Assembly (NCBI GenBank): GCA_017408825.1
Contig: JAFQTX010000037.1
Location: forward strand, 180,478-244,477
Direction of reading: 5' to 3'
Length of the DNA stretch: 64,000 nucleotides
Source: Alistipes sp.
Lineage (GTDB): Bacteria; Bacteroidota; Bacteroidia; Bacteroidales; Rikenellaceae
The position numbers and the translations under genes are program-made. The first letter of the stretch is position 1; every line of letters begins with the position of its first letter. The notes beneath the pieces are model-generated. The model saw nothing but the letters and a program-made list of their open reading frames with translations, did no database searches and had not been told where the DNA came from. Shown here piece after piece: positions 9,609-18,201 of the stretch.

Positions 9609-10391
9609 ATGTTTTCGCAGTTGGTACCATTTGAGACATACACCACATTTCTGTGGATTATGGCAGCCGTGGCTGTCGTGGTATTCGTAGCACTCTATTT
9701 CGTAGAGGCTGGTTATGGCTACTTATTCAACCCAAAATTCGGTTTTCCCGTACCCAACAAAGTAGCGTGGGTGCTGATGGAGTGCCCCGTATTCATCGTG
9801 ATGGCGATACTATGGTGGATGTCAGACTATGCTTTGCAGACAGCCCCACTCGTGCTATTCATCATCTTCCAGACGCACTACTTCCAGCGCTCGTTCATCT
9901 TCCCGCTGCTCATACGTGGTAACTCGAAGATGCCCGTAGGCATTATGCTTATGGGTATGGTATTCAACACGCTCAACGCCGTGATGCAGGGAGGATGGAT
10001 ATTCTACTATGGCCCAGAGCGTGGCTACTACGACGACTGGATGTCAAAGCCATACATCTACATCGGCATCGCAGTATTCCTCTTCGGATTTATCACCAAC
10101 CTACACTCCGACTACATCATTCGCAACCTGCGTAAGCCTGGCGATACAAAGCACTACATACCCCGTGGAGGTATGTTCCGCTACGTATCTTCGGCCAACT
10201 ACTTCGGCGAGTTTATGGAGTGGGTAGGCTTCGCTATCGCCTCGTGGTCGTGGGCAGGCGTGGTATTCGCCCTATGGACATTTGCCAACCTCGGACCACG
10301 TTCGGCATCGCTATATAAGCGCTACGAAAGGGAGTTTGGCGAGGAGTTTACCTCGCTAAAGCGCAAGCGCATAATACCATTCATCTACTAA
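9609..10391 (+). CDS. Steroid 5-alpha-reductase (SRD5A-type) homologue
   Basis: A 260-residue integral membrane protein of the 3-oxo-5-alpha-steroid 4-dehydrogenase family, which reduces the delta4 double bond of 3-oxo-steroids with NADPH. Six or seven hydrophobic segments are visible. The C-terminal half carries the family core almost as in human SRD5A1 (from memory): NLHSDYIIRNLRKPGDT, then IPRGGMFRYVSSANYFGEFM, then a terminal IIPFIY. It heads an operon whose next two genes encode an old-yellow-enzyme reductase and a short-chain dehydrogenase. That set is reported for bile-acid and steroid transformation in gut Bacteroidales, so a 3-oxo-delta4 bile acid or steroid is the likely substrate. 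This is inferred, not shown. Confidence 0.9.
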   Translation: MFSQLVPFETYTTFLWIMAAVAVVVFVALYFVEAGYGYLFNPKFGFPVPNKVAWVLMECPVFIVMAILWWMSDYALQTAPLVLFIIFQTHYFQRSFIFPLLIRGNSKMPVGIMLMGMVFNTLNAVMQGGWIFYYGPERGYYDDWMSKPYIYIGIAVFLFGFITNLHSDYIIRNLRKPGDTKHYIPRGGMFRYVSSANYFGEFMEWVGFAIASWSWAGVVFALWTFANLGPRSASLYKRYEREFGEEFTSLKRKRIIPFIY

Positions 10392-10413
10392 CGACAATCT
10401 AACATTCACTACA

Positions 10414-11661
10414 ATGGATAACAACAAACGACTCGAGGAGTCAAAGCTATTTACCCCCTACAAGCTGGGCAGCGTGACGCTACGCAACCGTGTAATTCGC
10501 TCAGCAGCGTTTGAGTCTATGGGTAAGGATTTCTCTCCTACTCAGGCACTCAAGGAGTACCACGTAAGCGTGGCTAAGGGTGGTGTGGGCATGACCACAG
10601 TGGCCTATGCCTCGATAAATCGTAGCGGCATATCGTTCAACAAGCAGCTATGGCTGCGTGATGAGATTATACCATCGTTGCGAGACCTCACAGATGCGGT
10701 GCATAAGGAGGGTGCTGCCGTGGGTATTCAGCTCGGTCACTGCGGAAATATGACCCACTGGTCTACGGCGGGCAGCTTCCCAGTGTCGGCATCTAACGGC
10801 TTTAATCTATACTCGCCTACCTTCCATCGCCGTATGCGCAAGTCGGAGGTTGTGGAGTTTGCCAAGGACTTCGGCAAGGCTGTCGAGGTGGCATATAACG
10901 CAGGTTTCGACTCTGTGGAGGTGCACGCAGGTCATGGCTATCTTATCTCGCAGTTCCTATCGCCATATACCAACCACCGTCGTGACGAGTATGGTGGCTC
11001 GCTGGAGAACCGTATGCGCTTTATGAATATGTGTCTCGAGGAGGTTATGACAGCAGCACGCAAGCGAGGTATGGGTGTGTTGGTGAAACACAACATGGAG
11101 GATGGCTTCAAGAGTGGTATTCAAGTACCAGAGTCTATCGAGATAGCCAAGCAGATAGAGAGCTTTGGCGTAGATGGCATCGTACTATCGTCGGGCTTCG
11201 TGTCGAAAGCTCCTATGGCCGTTATGCGTGGCCGCATACCCACAAAGACAATGGGTTACTATATGGGCTGGAACGAGTGGTTGCAGAAGATCGTTGTATC
11301 GCTGTTCGGCCAGTGGCTCATCAAGCAGTACGACTTCGAGGAGTGCTACTTCTTGGAGAATGCCAAGAAGTTCCGTGCCGCACTCAAGGGTCCATTGGTA
11401 TATGTTGGTGGCCTCGTATCACGTGAGGGCATCGAGCGAGTTTTGGACGAGGGCTTCGAGCTTGTGCAGATGGCACGTGCTCTGGTTAATGACCCTGGCT
11501 TTGTAAACAAGCTCAAGGCTGGCGATATGGCCACACGCAGTGGCTGCGACCATCGTGACTACTGTATGGCACGTATGTACTCGGTAGATATGCAGTGCTG
11601 CCACAACTGCAAGGAGCATATTCCTGAGCGTCTGTGGCGTGAGATTAACAAGATTAAGTAG
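10414..11661 (+). CDS. Old-yellow-enzyme-type NADH:flavin oxidoreductase, candidate 3-oxo-delta4-steroid 5-beta-reductase
   Basis: A 415-residue FMN-dependent TIM-barrel ene-reductase. Family landmarks are KLFTPYKLGSVTLRNRVIRS at the N-terminus, the GIQLGHCGNMT stretch, EVHAGHGYLISQFLSPYTNH, then RDEYGGSLENRMRF, and the phosphate-binding YVGGLVSREGIE. It lacks the second FAD/NAD domain found in BaiCD-type or dienoyl-CoA reductases. It ends instead in a cysteine cluster (C-x5-C-x10-CC-x2-C, about residues 378-399) that could bind metal or an iron-sulfur cluster. Lying 22 bases after the SRD5A homologue and 7 before a short-chain dehydrogenase, it is best read as the 5-beta-reducing partner; the stereochemistry is inference. 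Confidence 0.85.
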   Translation: MDNNKRLEESKLFTPYKLGSVTLRNRVIRSAAFESMGKDFSPTQALKEYHVSVAKGGVGMTTVAYASINRSGISFNKQLWLRDEIIPSLRDLTDAVHKEGAAVGIQLGHCGNMTHWSTAGSFPVSASNGFNLYSPTFHRRMRKSEVVEFAKDFGKAVEVAYNAGFDSVEVHAGHGYLISQFLSPYTNHRRDEYGGSLENRMRFMNMCLEEVMTAARKRGMGVLVKHNMEDGFKSGIQVPESIEIAKQIESFGVDGIVLSSGFVSKAPMAVMRGRIPTKTMGYYMGWNEWLQKIVVSLFGQWLIKQYDFEECYFLENAKKFRAALKGPLVYVGGLVSREGIERVLDEGFELVQMARALVNDPGFVNKLKAGDMATRSGCDHRDYCMARMYSVDMQCCHNCKEHIPERLWREINKIK

Positions 11662-11668
11662 TCAAAAA

Positions 11669-12484
11669 ATGTGTTTTAGACGTAACTTAGGTGTTGTAGG
11701 ACGAGGTACGGCGTGGGCATTGGTGACAGGCTCGGCAATGGGCATTGGTCGCCAGTATGCCGAGTTGCTTGCCGAGAAGGGATACAACCTCTACTTGGTG
11801 GATGAGCGTGAGGAGATCGTGCGTGAGGCTGAGATCCTGGAGCACGCACATAGAGTGAAGTGCGTGGCGAGGGTTATGGACTTGGCCGTTACGGAGGCTG
11901 CTAAGACTCTACACGCCGATACTGTGGCCGAGGGCTATGTCTTCGACGTGGTGATCAACAATGCCGGTATCTTCTCGCACTGCGACATCCTGAAGACCCC
12001 CGTTGAGCGTATCGAGCGTATGATCACGCTCCACGACCTTACACTCACAACGATGTGTCGCCTCTATGGTGAGGATATGGTGAAGCGTGGCAAGGGACGC
12101 ATCCTCAATATGTCGTCGTACTCGATATGGATGCCCTTCCCAGGCTTAGCTCTATATAGCGCCTCGAAGGCCTACGTAAAGAGCTTCACCGAGGCCTTTG
12201 CCAAGGAGCTTCACAAGACGGGAGTGACAATCACGGCTATATGCCCTGCGGGTATCGCCACCGACCTCTACGGACTATCACGCTCGTTGCAGAGGTTCGG
12301 CGTTAAGTGGGGCGTGCTTATGACACCACGCAACTGTGCACGCCGTGGCCTTAAGGCGATGTTTAAGGGTCGCCGAGTAGTAGTTCCCGACTGGTGGTTC
12401 AAGCTACTTATCCCGATATGTAAGTACCTACCAGGATTTATTATTAGACCATTGCGCAACTTCACGATGAAGTGGCAGAAATAA
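11669..12484 (+). CDS. Short-chain dehydrogenase, candidate hydroxysteroid dehydrogenase
   Basis: A 271-residue classical SDR oxidoreductase with a Rossmann fold. TGSAMGIG (residues 20-27) binds NAD(P); NNAG follows, then the active site Ser149/Ser150 with Tyr163 and Lys167 (YSASK). The tail GVTITAICPAGIATDLYG resembles 17-beta/11-beta-HSD-like SDRs. Context suggests it interconverts a 3-oxo and 3-hydroxy steroid after ring-A reduction, but SDR substrate cannot be read from motifs. The ATG at 11669 is preferred to an in-frame GTG at 11639 because the GTG overlaps the upstream gene and adds residues outside the SDR fold. Confidence 0.85.
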   Translation: MCFRRNLGVVGRGTAWALVTGSAMGIGRQYAELLAEKGYNLYLVDEREEIVREAEILEHAHRVKCVARVMDLAVTEAAKTLHADTVAEGYVFDVVINNAGIFSHCDILKTPVERIERMITLHDLTLTTMCRLYGEDMVKRGKGRILNMSSYSIWMPFPGLALYSASKAYVKSFTEAFAKELHKTGVTITAICPAGIATDLYGLSRSLQRFGVKWGVLMTPRNCARRGLKAMFKGRRVVVPDWWFKLLIPICKYLPGFIIRPLRNFTMKWQK

Positions 12485-12492
12485 CTTTAGAT

Positions 12493-15147
12493 ATGCAGCA
12501 CAACGAGCACAACGAGCACAACAACCCATCACAAGACCCTAAGCCACAGCCTAAGCATCGTCGTAGATGGCTACGTGCACTCCTAATAACCTTAGGGGTG
12601 TTACTTGGCATTGTACTACTCACAGTTGCTGCAGTTATCATCTGGCTTGGCCCTATCGCCGAGCGTGTCGTTGAGGAGTACGATAAGGAGCTTGTGGGCC
12701 GACGCATAGAGCTATCCAACCTACGCATACGCCTCTTCGATGGCACACTCACGGCCGACAGTCTATACCTCTACGAGGCTAACGACAGCACCGAGTTTGT
12801 GAGCATCCACCGCTTTGAGGGCGATATAGCCCTCGGCGAGATATTGGATAAGCATATCGACATACGTCGCATCGCACTGGGCCGCCCACGTGTCGAGGTG
12901 GTACAGAATGGCTCGGAGTTTAACTTCGACGATATGGTGACATTCATCACTACGACCTACGCATCGACCGAGGAGCCTGAGCCCGAGAGTGAGCCTTGGC
13001 GCATATCGCTGAAGAATATCTCTATCGAGGGTGGCGCTGCGGGTTATCTCGACCGAGAGCTCGACCAGACGTGGCGTGCCGACGACCTTGCACTCCACTG
13101 CGACAGCATAATGCTCTCGAACGTTATGACACATATCGACGCCCAGATGACCATCAACCGCACAGCATCGCTCAAGGGTCATATGGGCATAAATCTCGAT
13201 AACCTCGACTTTGAGTTCGCAGGCCAGCTGCGTGAGTTTCCCCTCGGCGAGCTATATAAATATATAGTACCGGTGGTCAATCTACGTGAGCTGTATGGCA
13301 ACCTCTCGACCAACGTGGAGCTGATGGGTAACGCCTCAAACATTATGGCTATGGATATCAGTGGTGATCTCTCGGTCGATGATCTTCATATCACAGGCCC
13401 CGATGGTGGTCAGCTACTTACGGCCAACAACCTCTCAGCCGACATCAGCGAGCTAAATATCGACAAACAGCGCTACATACTCTCGTCACTTACGGCCGAT
13501 GGCTACTACACACAGTTCATCATGCGTAGCGACGGAGGGACCAACTTCGACCGTCTGTTCTACGACGAGCCAGAGGTAAACCTCGAGACAACGTCGGAGC
13601 GTGTCGGCGACCATATGTACGACCAGCGTGAGAGGGTTACTATCACCACCGAAAACAACGTAATGCCGTTCAGCGGTATGACACTGCTCATCGACCAGCT
13701 GCGACTGTCGGGCGGCAGAGTCTTCTTTGCCGACAAGACGATGAAGAAGGAGTTTGCCTACAACCTCAGCAACCTCAGCATCGAGAGTTCGAATTTCAAC
13801 ATCGCAACACGCAACAAGCTAACAGTCAAGGCCAACCTACAAAACAAGGGAACGGCCACACTGCGCTGGGAGGGCTCGCTCAACGACTTCTACAACCAGA
13901 GCCTACTTGCCTCGCTGTCGAATGTCGATATGAAGGACTTCACCCCATATACCGAGCACTACACGGCATTCCCTATCACCTCGGGTAACCTCACGTTCCG
14001 TAGCCAGAACACCATAAACAATGGTGAGCTCAGCGGTATGAACCGCCTGGGTACGTACGACTTCAACGTGGGTAAGAAGGATAAGTCGCTCGATCCAGAG
14101 TACAAGCTACCACTCAAGCTCGGCGTATATGTGCTTACCGACAAGGATAAGCATATCGACGTGGATCTCCCCATCACAGGACATATCGACTCGCCAGAGT
14201 TCTCGTTCCGTAAGATGATATTTAAGGCTATTGGCAACCTGCTGCTTAAGATTGTTGCCTCGCCCTTCCAGTGGATGTCGCCCGATAAGCAGGATGCATT
14301 CCGTGCTATCGACTTCACGCTGCTCGACCCAGCGCTCAACTCCGAGCAGTATGCGCGCTTGGATAAGATGGCTGAGGCTCTTAAGGAGGACAACTCTATA
14401 AAGGTGCGTATGATACAACGTGTGAACTACGAGCGTGCCACACGTGACATCGCCGATCTTAACCTCAAGATGGCCTACTACAACTCTACACAGGCCAACC
14501 CCAACGAGCGTCTCGATATGCTCGACTTCGTGCGTATCAATGAGATGCGCCTATCACGCAAGGAGGTTTCGGAGTTTGCCGACTCGCAGCTCATAGCCCG
14601 AGGTATCGACCCACAGCATATGTCTACGCACGACAAGGCACGTGCGCTCTATGGCGATCTTATCGACACACAGCTTCAGCGTATGATGGATGCTCGCAAC
14701 AAGACCATACGTGAATATATCAGCTTCCAGCATAAGGAGCTGCCCGCAGAGAGCTTCACCATAGAGTCGATGACCACCCCCGAGATGCAGGCATACAAGG
14801 GTAAGAGCCGTCTGGCTATGGCCCTTATCATCGATGACGAGGAGGTGGAGATTGCTCCCGAGGTGGAGAATGTGGAAGAGGAGGATGAGGAGCTCGCTAC
14901 CGACGATGAGACGCTCGACGAGGAGACTGACGAGGAGGCTGATGAGGTGAGCGAAACAAATGTTGAGGAGGTGGCCGACGAGGAGAGCGGAGCGAATAAT
15001 AGTGAAATTAGCCCAAATATCGACCCTGTGGCTACCAAAGAGGAGGAGGAGGGCAATATAACGGCTGATGATACGTTGGAGAGTAGCCAACAGAGTGCCA
15101 AGAGCACAACCGACGAAGATATTAAGAGAAGCGAACAACAACAATAA
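12493..15147 (+). CDS. AsmA-like inner-membrane protein (DUF748 type)
   Basis: An 884-residue single-pass protein. A basic N-terminus (KHRRRWLR) leads to one membrane helix (ALLITLGVLLGIVLLTVAAV), then a long beta-rich periplasmic region of the AsmA/DUF748 kind, a superfamily tied to lipid transport between membranes. About residues 795-884 form an Asp/Glu-rich, low-complexity tail that is unusual and probably disordered. Two starts are possible: a GTG at 12472 that overlaps the dehydrogenase, or the ATG at 12493 chosen here. Tight spacing places it in the steroid-reductase operon, although its role there is unknown. Confidence 0.8.
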   Translation: MQHNEHNEHNNPSQDPKPQPKHRRRWLRALLITLGVLLGIVLLTVAAVIIWLGPIAERVVEEYDKELVGRRIELSNLRIRLFDGTLTADSLYLYEANDSTEFVSIHRFEGDIALGEILDKHIDIRRIALGRPRVEVVQNGSEFNFDDMVTFITTTYASTEEPEPESEPWRISLKNISIEGGAAGYLDRELDQTWRADDLALHCDSIMLSNVMTHIDAQMTINRTASLKGHMGINLDNLDFEFAGQLREFPLGELYKYIVPVVNLRELYGNLSTNVELMGNASNIMAMDISGDLSVDDLHITGPDGGQLLTANNLSADISELNIDKQRYILSSLTADGYYTQFIMRSDGGTNFDRLFYDEPEVNLETTSERVGDHMYDQRERVTITTENNVMPFSGMTLLIDQLRLSGGRVFFADKTMKKEFAYNLSNLSIESSNFNIATRNKLTVKANLQNKGTATLRWEGSLNDFYNQSLLASLSNVDMKDFTPYTEHYTAFPITSGNLTFRSQNTINNGELSGMNRLGTYDFNVGKKDKSLDPEYKLPLKLGVYVLTDKDKHIDVDLPITGHIDSPEFSFRKMIFKAIGNLLLKIVASPFQWMSPDKQDAFRAIDFTLLDPALNSEQYARLDKMAEALKEDNSIKVRMIQRVNYERATRDIADLNLKMAYYNSTQANPNERLDMLDFVRINEMRLSRKEVSEFADSQLIARGIDPQHMSTHDKARALYGDLIDTQLQRMMDARNKTIREYISFQHKELPAESFTIESMTTPEMQAYKGKSRLAMALIIDDEEVEIAPEVENVEEEDEELATDDETLDEETDEEADEVSETNVEEVADEESGANNSEISPNIDPVATKEEEEGNITADDTLESSQQSAKSTTDEDIKRSEQQQ

Positions 15148-15173
15148 ATCATTAATAACAAACAAATCAAACG

Positions 15174-16187
15174 ATGAAAAAGGTATTTTTTGCAGTTGCG
15201 GCAGTAGCGTTTGCTATTGGCAGCACAGCTTGTGGCGGAGGTCCACGAATGGAGAACCAGAAGGACTCTCTCTCGTACTGTATCGGTGCGAACGTAGGTC
15301 TTAGTGTAAAGTTTAGCGTTGAAGAGCTTCAGCTCGACCAGGCAGATGTTCTTGCAAGTGTCAAGGAGTTCATCGCTAATGGCGACATTAATAGCGACGA
15401 GTTTATGAACAATATGCAGCAGTTGCAGATGTTCCAGTTTAACAAGTTTATGCCCTATATGTATGCCGCTGAGGCACATAAGAACTCGGAGCGTCCCGAC
15501 ACCTTGCCAGCACTTCCACAGCTCTACGACGAGACATATACTCGTGAGAACGTATCTCGCTGGATTGGCCAGACAATGGCCGGCAATGTTGTTGCCTTGA
15601 AGGAGGAGCTAAACCTCGATCAGGTTGAGCACGGTATGCAGGATGGTCTTAAGGTAGAGGATATCGAGAAGATGGACGAGGTACTTAAGATTACCCAGGA
15701 GCAGATGAACCCTCTATTCGAGGCAATGGATAAGAAGATGAGAGAGAAGGCTGAGGCCGAGCTAAAGAGCATTGCCGAGACCAACGCTAAGGCGTCAGCA
15801 GAGTGGCTTGCCGAGGTCGAGAAGCAGGAGGGCGTGCAGAAGACCGAGTCGGGTCTTCTCTATCGCATCGACCGTGAGGGTAAGGGCAAGAGAGCTACTA
15901 AGGATGAGGATATCGTAAAGGTAGACTACGAGGGTCGCACCCGTGAGGGCCGCATCTTCGACTCAAGCTACGAGCGTGGCCAGGCTATCGAGTTCCCACT
16001 CAACGGCGTAATCAAGGGTTGGACCGAGGGTATGAAGCTCGTAAAGACAGGTGGTCAGATCACATTGTGGATCCCTGCAGAGTTGGCTTATGGCGAGCGT
16101 GGCGCTGGTCAGGACATCGGTCCTAACGAGGCTCTCGAGTTCACCGTAGAGCTCCACGAGGTTAATCCTAAGGCTAAGAAGAAGTAA
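15174..16187 (+). CDS. FKBP-type peptidyl-prolyl isomerase lipoprotein
   Basis: A 337-residue Mip/FkpA-like proline isomerase. Residues 1-20 form a lipoprotein signal with the lipobox STAC (Cys20), so it is probably anchored in the envelope. Residues about 25-200 are the helical dimerisation domain (FKBP_N). The catalytic FKBP domain fills the last 110 residues, with VKVDYEGRTREGRIFDSSYE, then GVIKGWTEGM and WIPAELAYGERGAG. It lies 26 bases after the AsmA-like gene and is followed by a hairpin terminator, so it closes the operon starting at 9609. Confidence 0.93.
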   Translation: MKKVFFAVAAVAFAIGSTACGGGPRMENQKDSLSYCIGANVGLSVKFSVEELQLDQADVLASVKEFIANGDINSDEFMNNMQQLQMFQFNKFMPYMYAAEAHKNSERPDTLPALPQLYDETYTRENVSRWIGQTMAGNVVALKEELNLDQVEHGMQDGLKVEDIEKMDEVLKITQEQMNPLFEAMDKKMREKAEAELKSIAETNAKASAEWLAEVEKQEGVQKTESGLLYRIDREGKGKRATKDEDIVKVDYEGRTREGRIFDSSYERGQAIEFPLNGVIKGWTEGMKLVKTGGQITLWIPAELAYGERGAGQDIGPNEALEFTVELHEVNPKAKKK

Positions 16188-16211
16188 TCTGCAAATCGCA
16201 GATAATAAATA

Positions 16212-16252
16212 TGGAGGTAGCTAAAAAGTTAATTAGCCACCTCTGTTTTGTT
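16212..16252 (+). terminator. Terminator of the 9609-16187 operon
   Basis: GAGGTAGCTAA (16213-16223) pairs with TTAGCCACCTC (16233-16243) with one mismatch, followed by a T-rich stretch. Its stem and loop are nearly identical to the terminator at 63663-63716. Confidence 0.85.
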
Positions 16253-16257
16253 ATAAA

Positions 16258-16450
16258 TAAAGACAATAAGACCGTAAGACGATTAAGACAATTAAGATGG
16301 TTGCGAACAAGAACACTAACGGCCGAAACCACAGCGTGATACCCGACCTCTTAATGGTCTTAATGGTCATAATGGTCCTAATACTCCTAAAAGAATTGAG
16401 CTGTCCACCGGGTTTTCAGACTGAGCCGTTACTTGATATTAAGCAGATTT
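16258..16450. repeat. Dispersed repeat block between two terminators
   Basis: It contains TTAAGACAATTAAGATGG-type units, one conserved GATACCCGACCTCTTAATGG core at 16338, 9-bp TGGTCTTAA units, and the 68-bp segment (16378-16448) shared with 4411-4480. The block sits between two related hairpin terminators and contains no gene. Confidence 0.8.
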
Positions 16451-16463
16451 GAAGCATAAATAA

Positions 16464-16500
16464 GGAGGTGACTAATTAACTTTTAGTCACCTCCGTTTTG
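16464..16500 (+). terminator. Second copy of the GGAGGTGACTAA hairpin
   Basis: GGAGGTGACTAA (16464-16475) pairs perfectly with TTAGTCACCTCC (16483-16494), followed by GTTTTG. It resembles the hairpins at 16212 and 63663 and stands between the convergent FKBP and SPFH genes. Confidence 0.75.
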
Positions 16501-16559
16501 TTATCAGGTTGAATAAGAAACTCTTTCAATAAAATTCAAAACAGTTTCTTAGTGCCCCC

Positions 16560-17561
16560 CTACTGCTTCTTAGGGAGTAGCTCGGTAAGTGAGCCGAGTG
16601 CGCCCACAAGGTTGCTCGCCTCGAAAGGTAGGAATACGGTCTTGGCCTGGTTGCCAGCACCTATCGCCTTGAGCGTATCGACATACTTCATAAGCAACAT
16701 ATAGGTCGCTGGGTCGGTCTTAGACTCGGCAATAGCCTCTGCAACCTTACGAATAGCCTCTGCCTCAGCCGTAGCCTCCAACACCTTAGCGTCGGCCTCA
16801 CCCTGAGCCTTGAGAATCTGTGTCTGCTTCTCAGCCTCTGCCTGGTTGATCTGCGACGCCTTCTCACCCTCCGACTTAAGAATCATAGCCTCCTTATGAC
16901 CCTCGGCCTCAAGCACATTAGCACGACGCTCACGCTCGGCCTGCATCTGAAGCTCCATAGTGCGACGCACCGACTCTGGAGGAGTAATATCCTGAAGCTC
17001 AACACGATTTACCTTAACACCCCACTTGTTTGTAGCATCGTCCAACACAGCACGCAGCTTAGAGTTGATGGTATCACGTGAGGTAAGGGTCTCGTCCAAC
17101 TCAAGCTCGCCGATGACATTTCGGAGTGTTGTCTGCGTGAGCTTCTCGATGGCGTTAGGCAGGTTATCAATCTCGTAAACCGACTTCACAGGATCGACAA
17201 TCTGGAAGTAGAGCAAGGCGTTAATCGTAGTAGTAACATTATCTTTGGTGATAACGCTCTGCTTATCGAAGTCGTAGACCTGCTCACGAAGGTCGATGCG
17301 TGATGTGGTACGCATCGTTGCCATCTTCGTGCCATTGGCAAAGCGCACCTCCTCACGATAGTACACCTTACGAGCACGGTCGATGATTGGGAAGAGGTAG
17401 TTGATACCCGACTGTAGTGTGCGGTCGTAGCGGCCAAGGCGCTCGACAACACGTGTCTCAGACTGAGGCACAATCATAAAACCCTTCAATACATAGATCA
17501 CTGCGATAATCGCAATGATGACGTAGATCATCACGTCGTAATTTAGATTTGCAATACTCAT
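16560..17561 (-). CDS. SPFH/band 7 membrane protease-associated protein
   Basis: A 333-residue stomatin/paraslipin-like protein (QmcA type). One N-terminal membrane helix (about residues 10-28) is followed by the SPFH domain (VPQSETRVVERLGRYDRTL onward), and a long Ala/Glu/Lys coiled coil (about 190-285) leads to a hydrophobic tail. Such proteins form large ring or cage oligomers that organise membrane microdomains. It begins 2 bases after an NfeD-like gene, the standard partner of this family, so they form an operon. Confidence 0.93.
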   Translation of the reverse strand: MSIANLNYDVMIYVIIAIIAVIYVLKGFMIVPQSETRVVERLGRYDRTLQSGINYLFPIIDRARKVYYREEVRFANGTKMATMRTTSRIDLREQVYDFDKQSVITKDNVTTTINALLYFQIVDPVKSVYEIDNLPNAIEKLTQTTLRNVIGELELDETLTSRDTINSKLRAVLDDATNKWGVKVNRVELQDITPPESVRRTMELQMQAERERRANVLEAEGHKEAMILKSEGEKASQINQAEAEKQTQILKAQGEADAKVLEATAEAEAIRKVAEAIAESKTDPATYMLLMKYVDTLKAIGAGNQAKTVFLPFEASNLVGALGSLTELLPKKQ

Positions 17562-17563
17562 AA

Positions 17564-17992
17564 TTATAATCGTTTAACTGTTAGTATCACGCTGTCAATG
17601 GCAGTAACCTCGACCGTAGCGCCGCACTCTATCACCTCGCCCGACTCTGCCTCGGCCTTCCAGTCCACGCCATCGATCATCACACGACCCTCGTCGCCAC
17701 TTATCGTCACACACACCTTACCACGACGACCAATCATAGCATTGGCATTTGTCGCCACCTTCTCGCCATCCTTATAGAACGAGCGCTTGAGCACTGGGCG
17801 CACAGCGAAGATAGCAAAGAGCGTAACAATAGCAAAGACGACAAGTTGCAGCTCGAAGCTAAGATCAAAGGCCGCCGCCACAGCGCCACCCGCAGCGCCA
17901 ATGGCGATACATATTACTGCAAAACCTTGCGTAAATAGTTCGATGATAAAGAGCAGAAGTGCTGCGATAGTCCAATAGTGCCAAATCTCCAT
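17564..17992 (-). CDS. NfeD-like membrane protein
   Basis: A 142-residue protein with three or four close membrane helices at the N-terminus (WTIAALLLFIIELFTQGFAV onward). A C-terminal OB-fold of the NfeD type follows (MIGRRGKVCVTISGDEGRVM, GVDWKAEAESGEVIECG). Short NfeD proteins work with SPFH proteins, matching the downstream gene. Confidence 0.92.
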   Translation of the reverse strand: MEIWHYWTIAALLLFIIELFTQGFAVICIAIGAAGGAVAAAFDLSFELQLVVFAIVTLFAIFAVRPVLKRSFYKDGEKVATNANAMIGRRGKVCVTISGDEGRVMIDGVDWKAEAESGEVIECGATVEVTAIDSVILTVKRL

Positions 17993-18046
17993 AGTAGATA
18001 GTTTTTCGTTTTATTATTAGAGAGTGTTTACTGCAATAATTTCTAT

Positions 18047-18078
18047 CAAAGATATGCAATTTATTTCGATATTCCAAA
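18047..18078 (-). promoter_or_regulatory. Promoter of the NfeD-SPFH operon
   Basis: On the minus strand TTTG (18078-18075) and TATCTTTG (18054-18047) are separated by 20 bases. Confidence 0.75.
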
Positions 18079-18125
18079 CATTTATCACACTAAGGTTATA
18101 TGGTCGAAAAAATATGGGTAAACTA

Positions 18126-18157
18126 TTGTTTAAGTTCGAAAATATTTCGTACATTTG
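18126..18157 (+). promoter_or_regulatory. Promoter of the hut operon
   Basis: TTG at 18126-18128 and TACATTTG at 18150-18157 with a 21-base spacer. No obvious operator palindrome is seen around it. Confidence 0.7.
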
Positions 18158-18201
18158 TATGATTGAACCTTAACCAAACGTTAAACCTAAAATTAGATAA
18201 T

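Noticed and set aside
11639-11668. GTG start for the short-chain dehydrogenase
   Set aside because: It overlaps the previous gene by 23 bases and adds ten residues without family support; the ATG at 11669 is better.
14676-15479. 267-residue minus-strand frame spanning the AsmA tail and FKBP start
   Set aside because: Its Ser-rich stretch is the antisense of Glu/Asp codons; it crosses two real genes.
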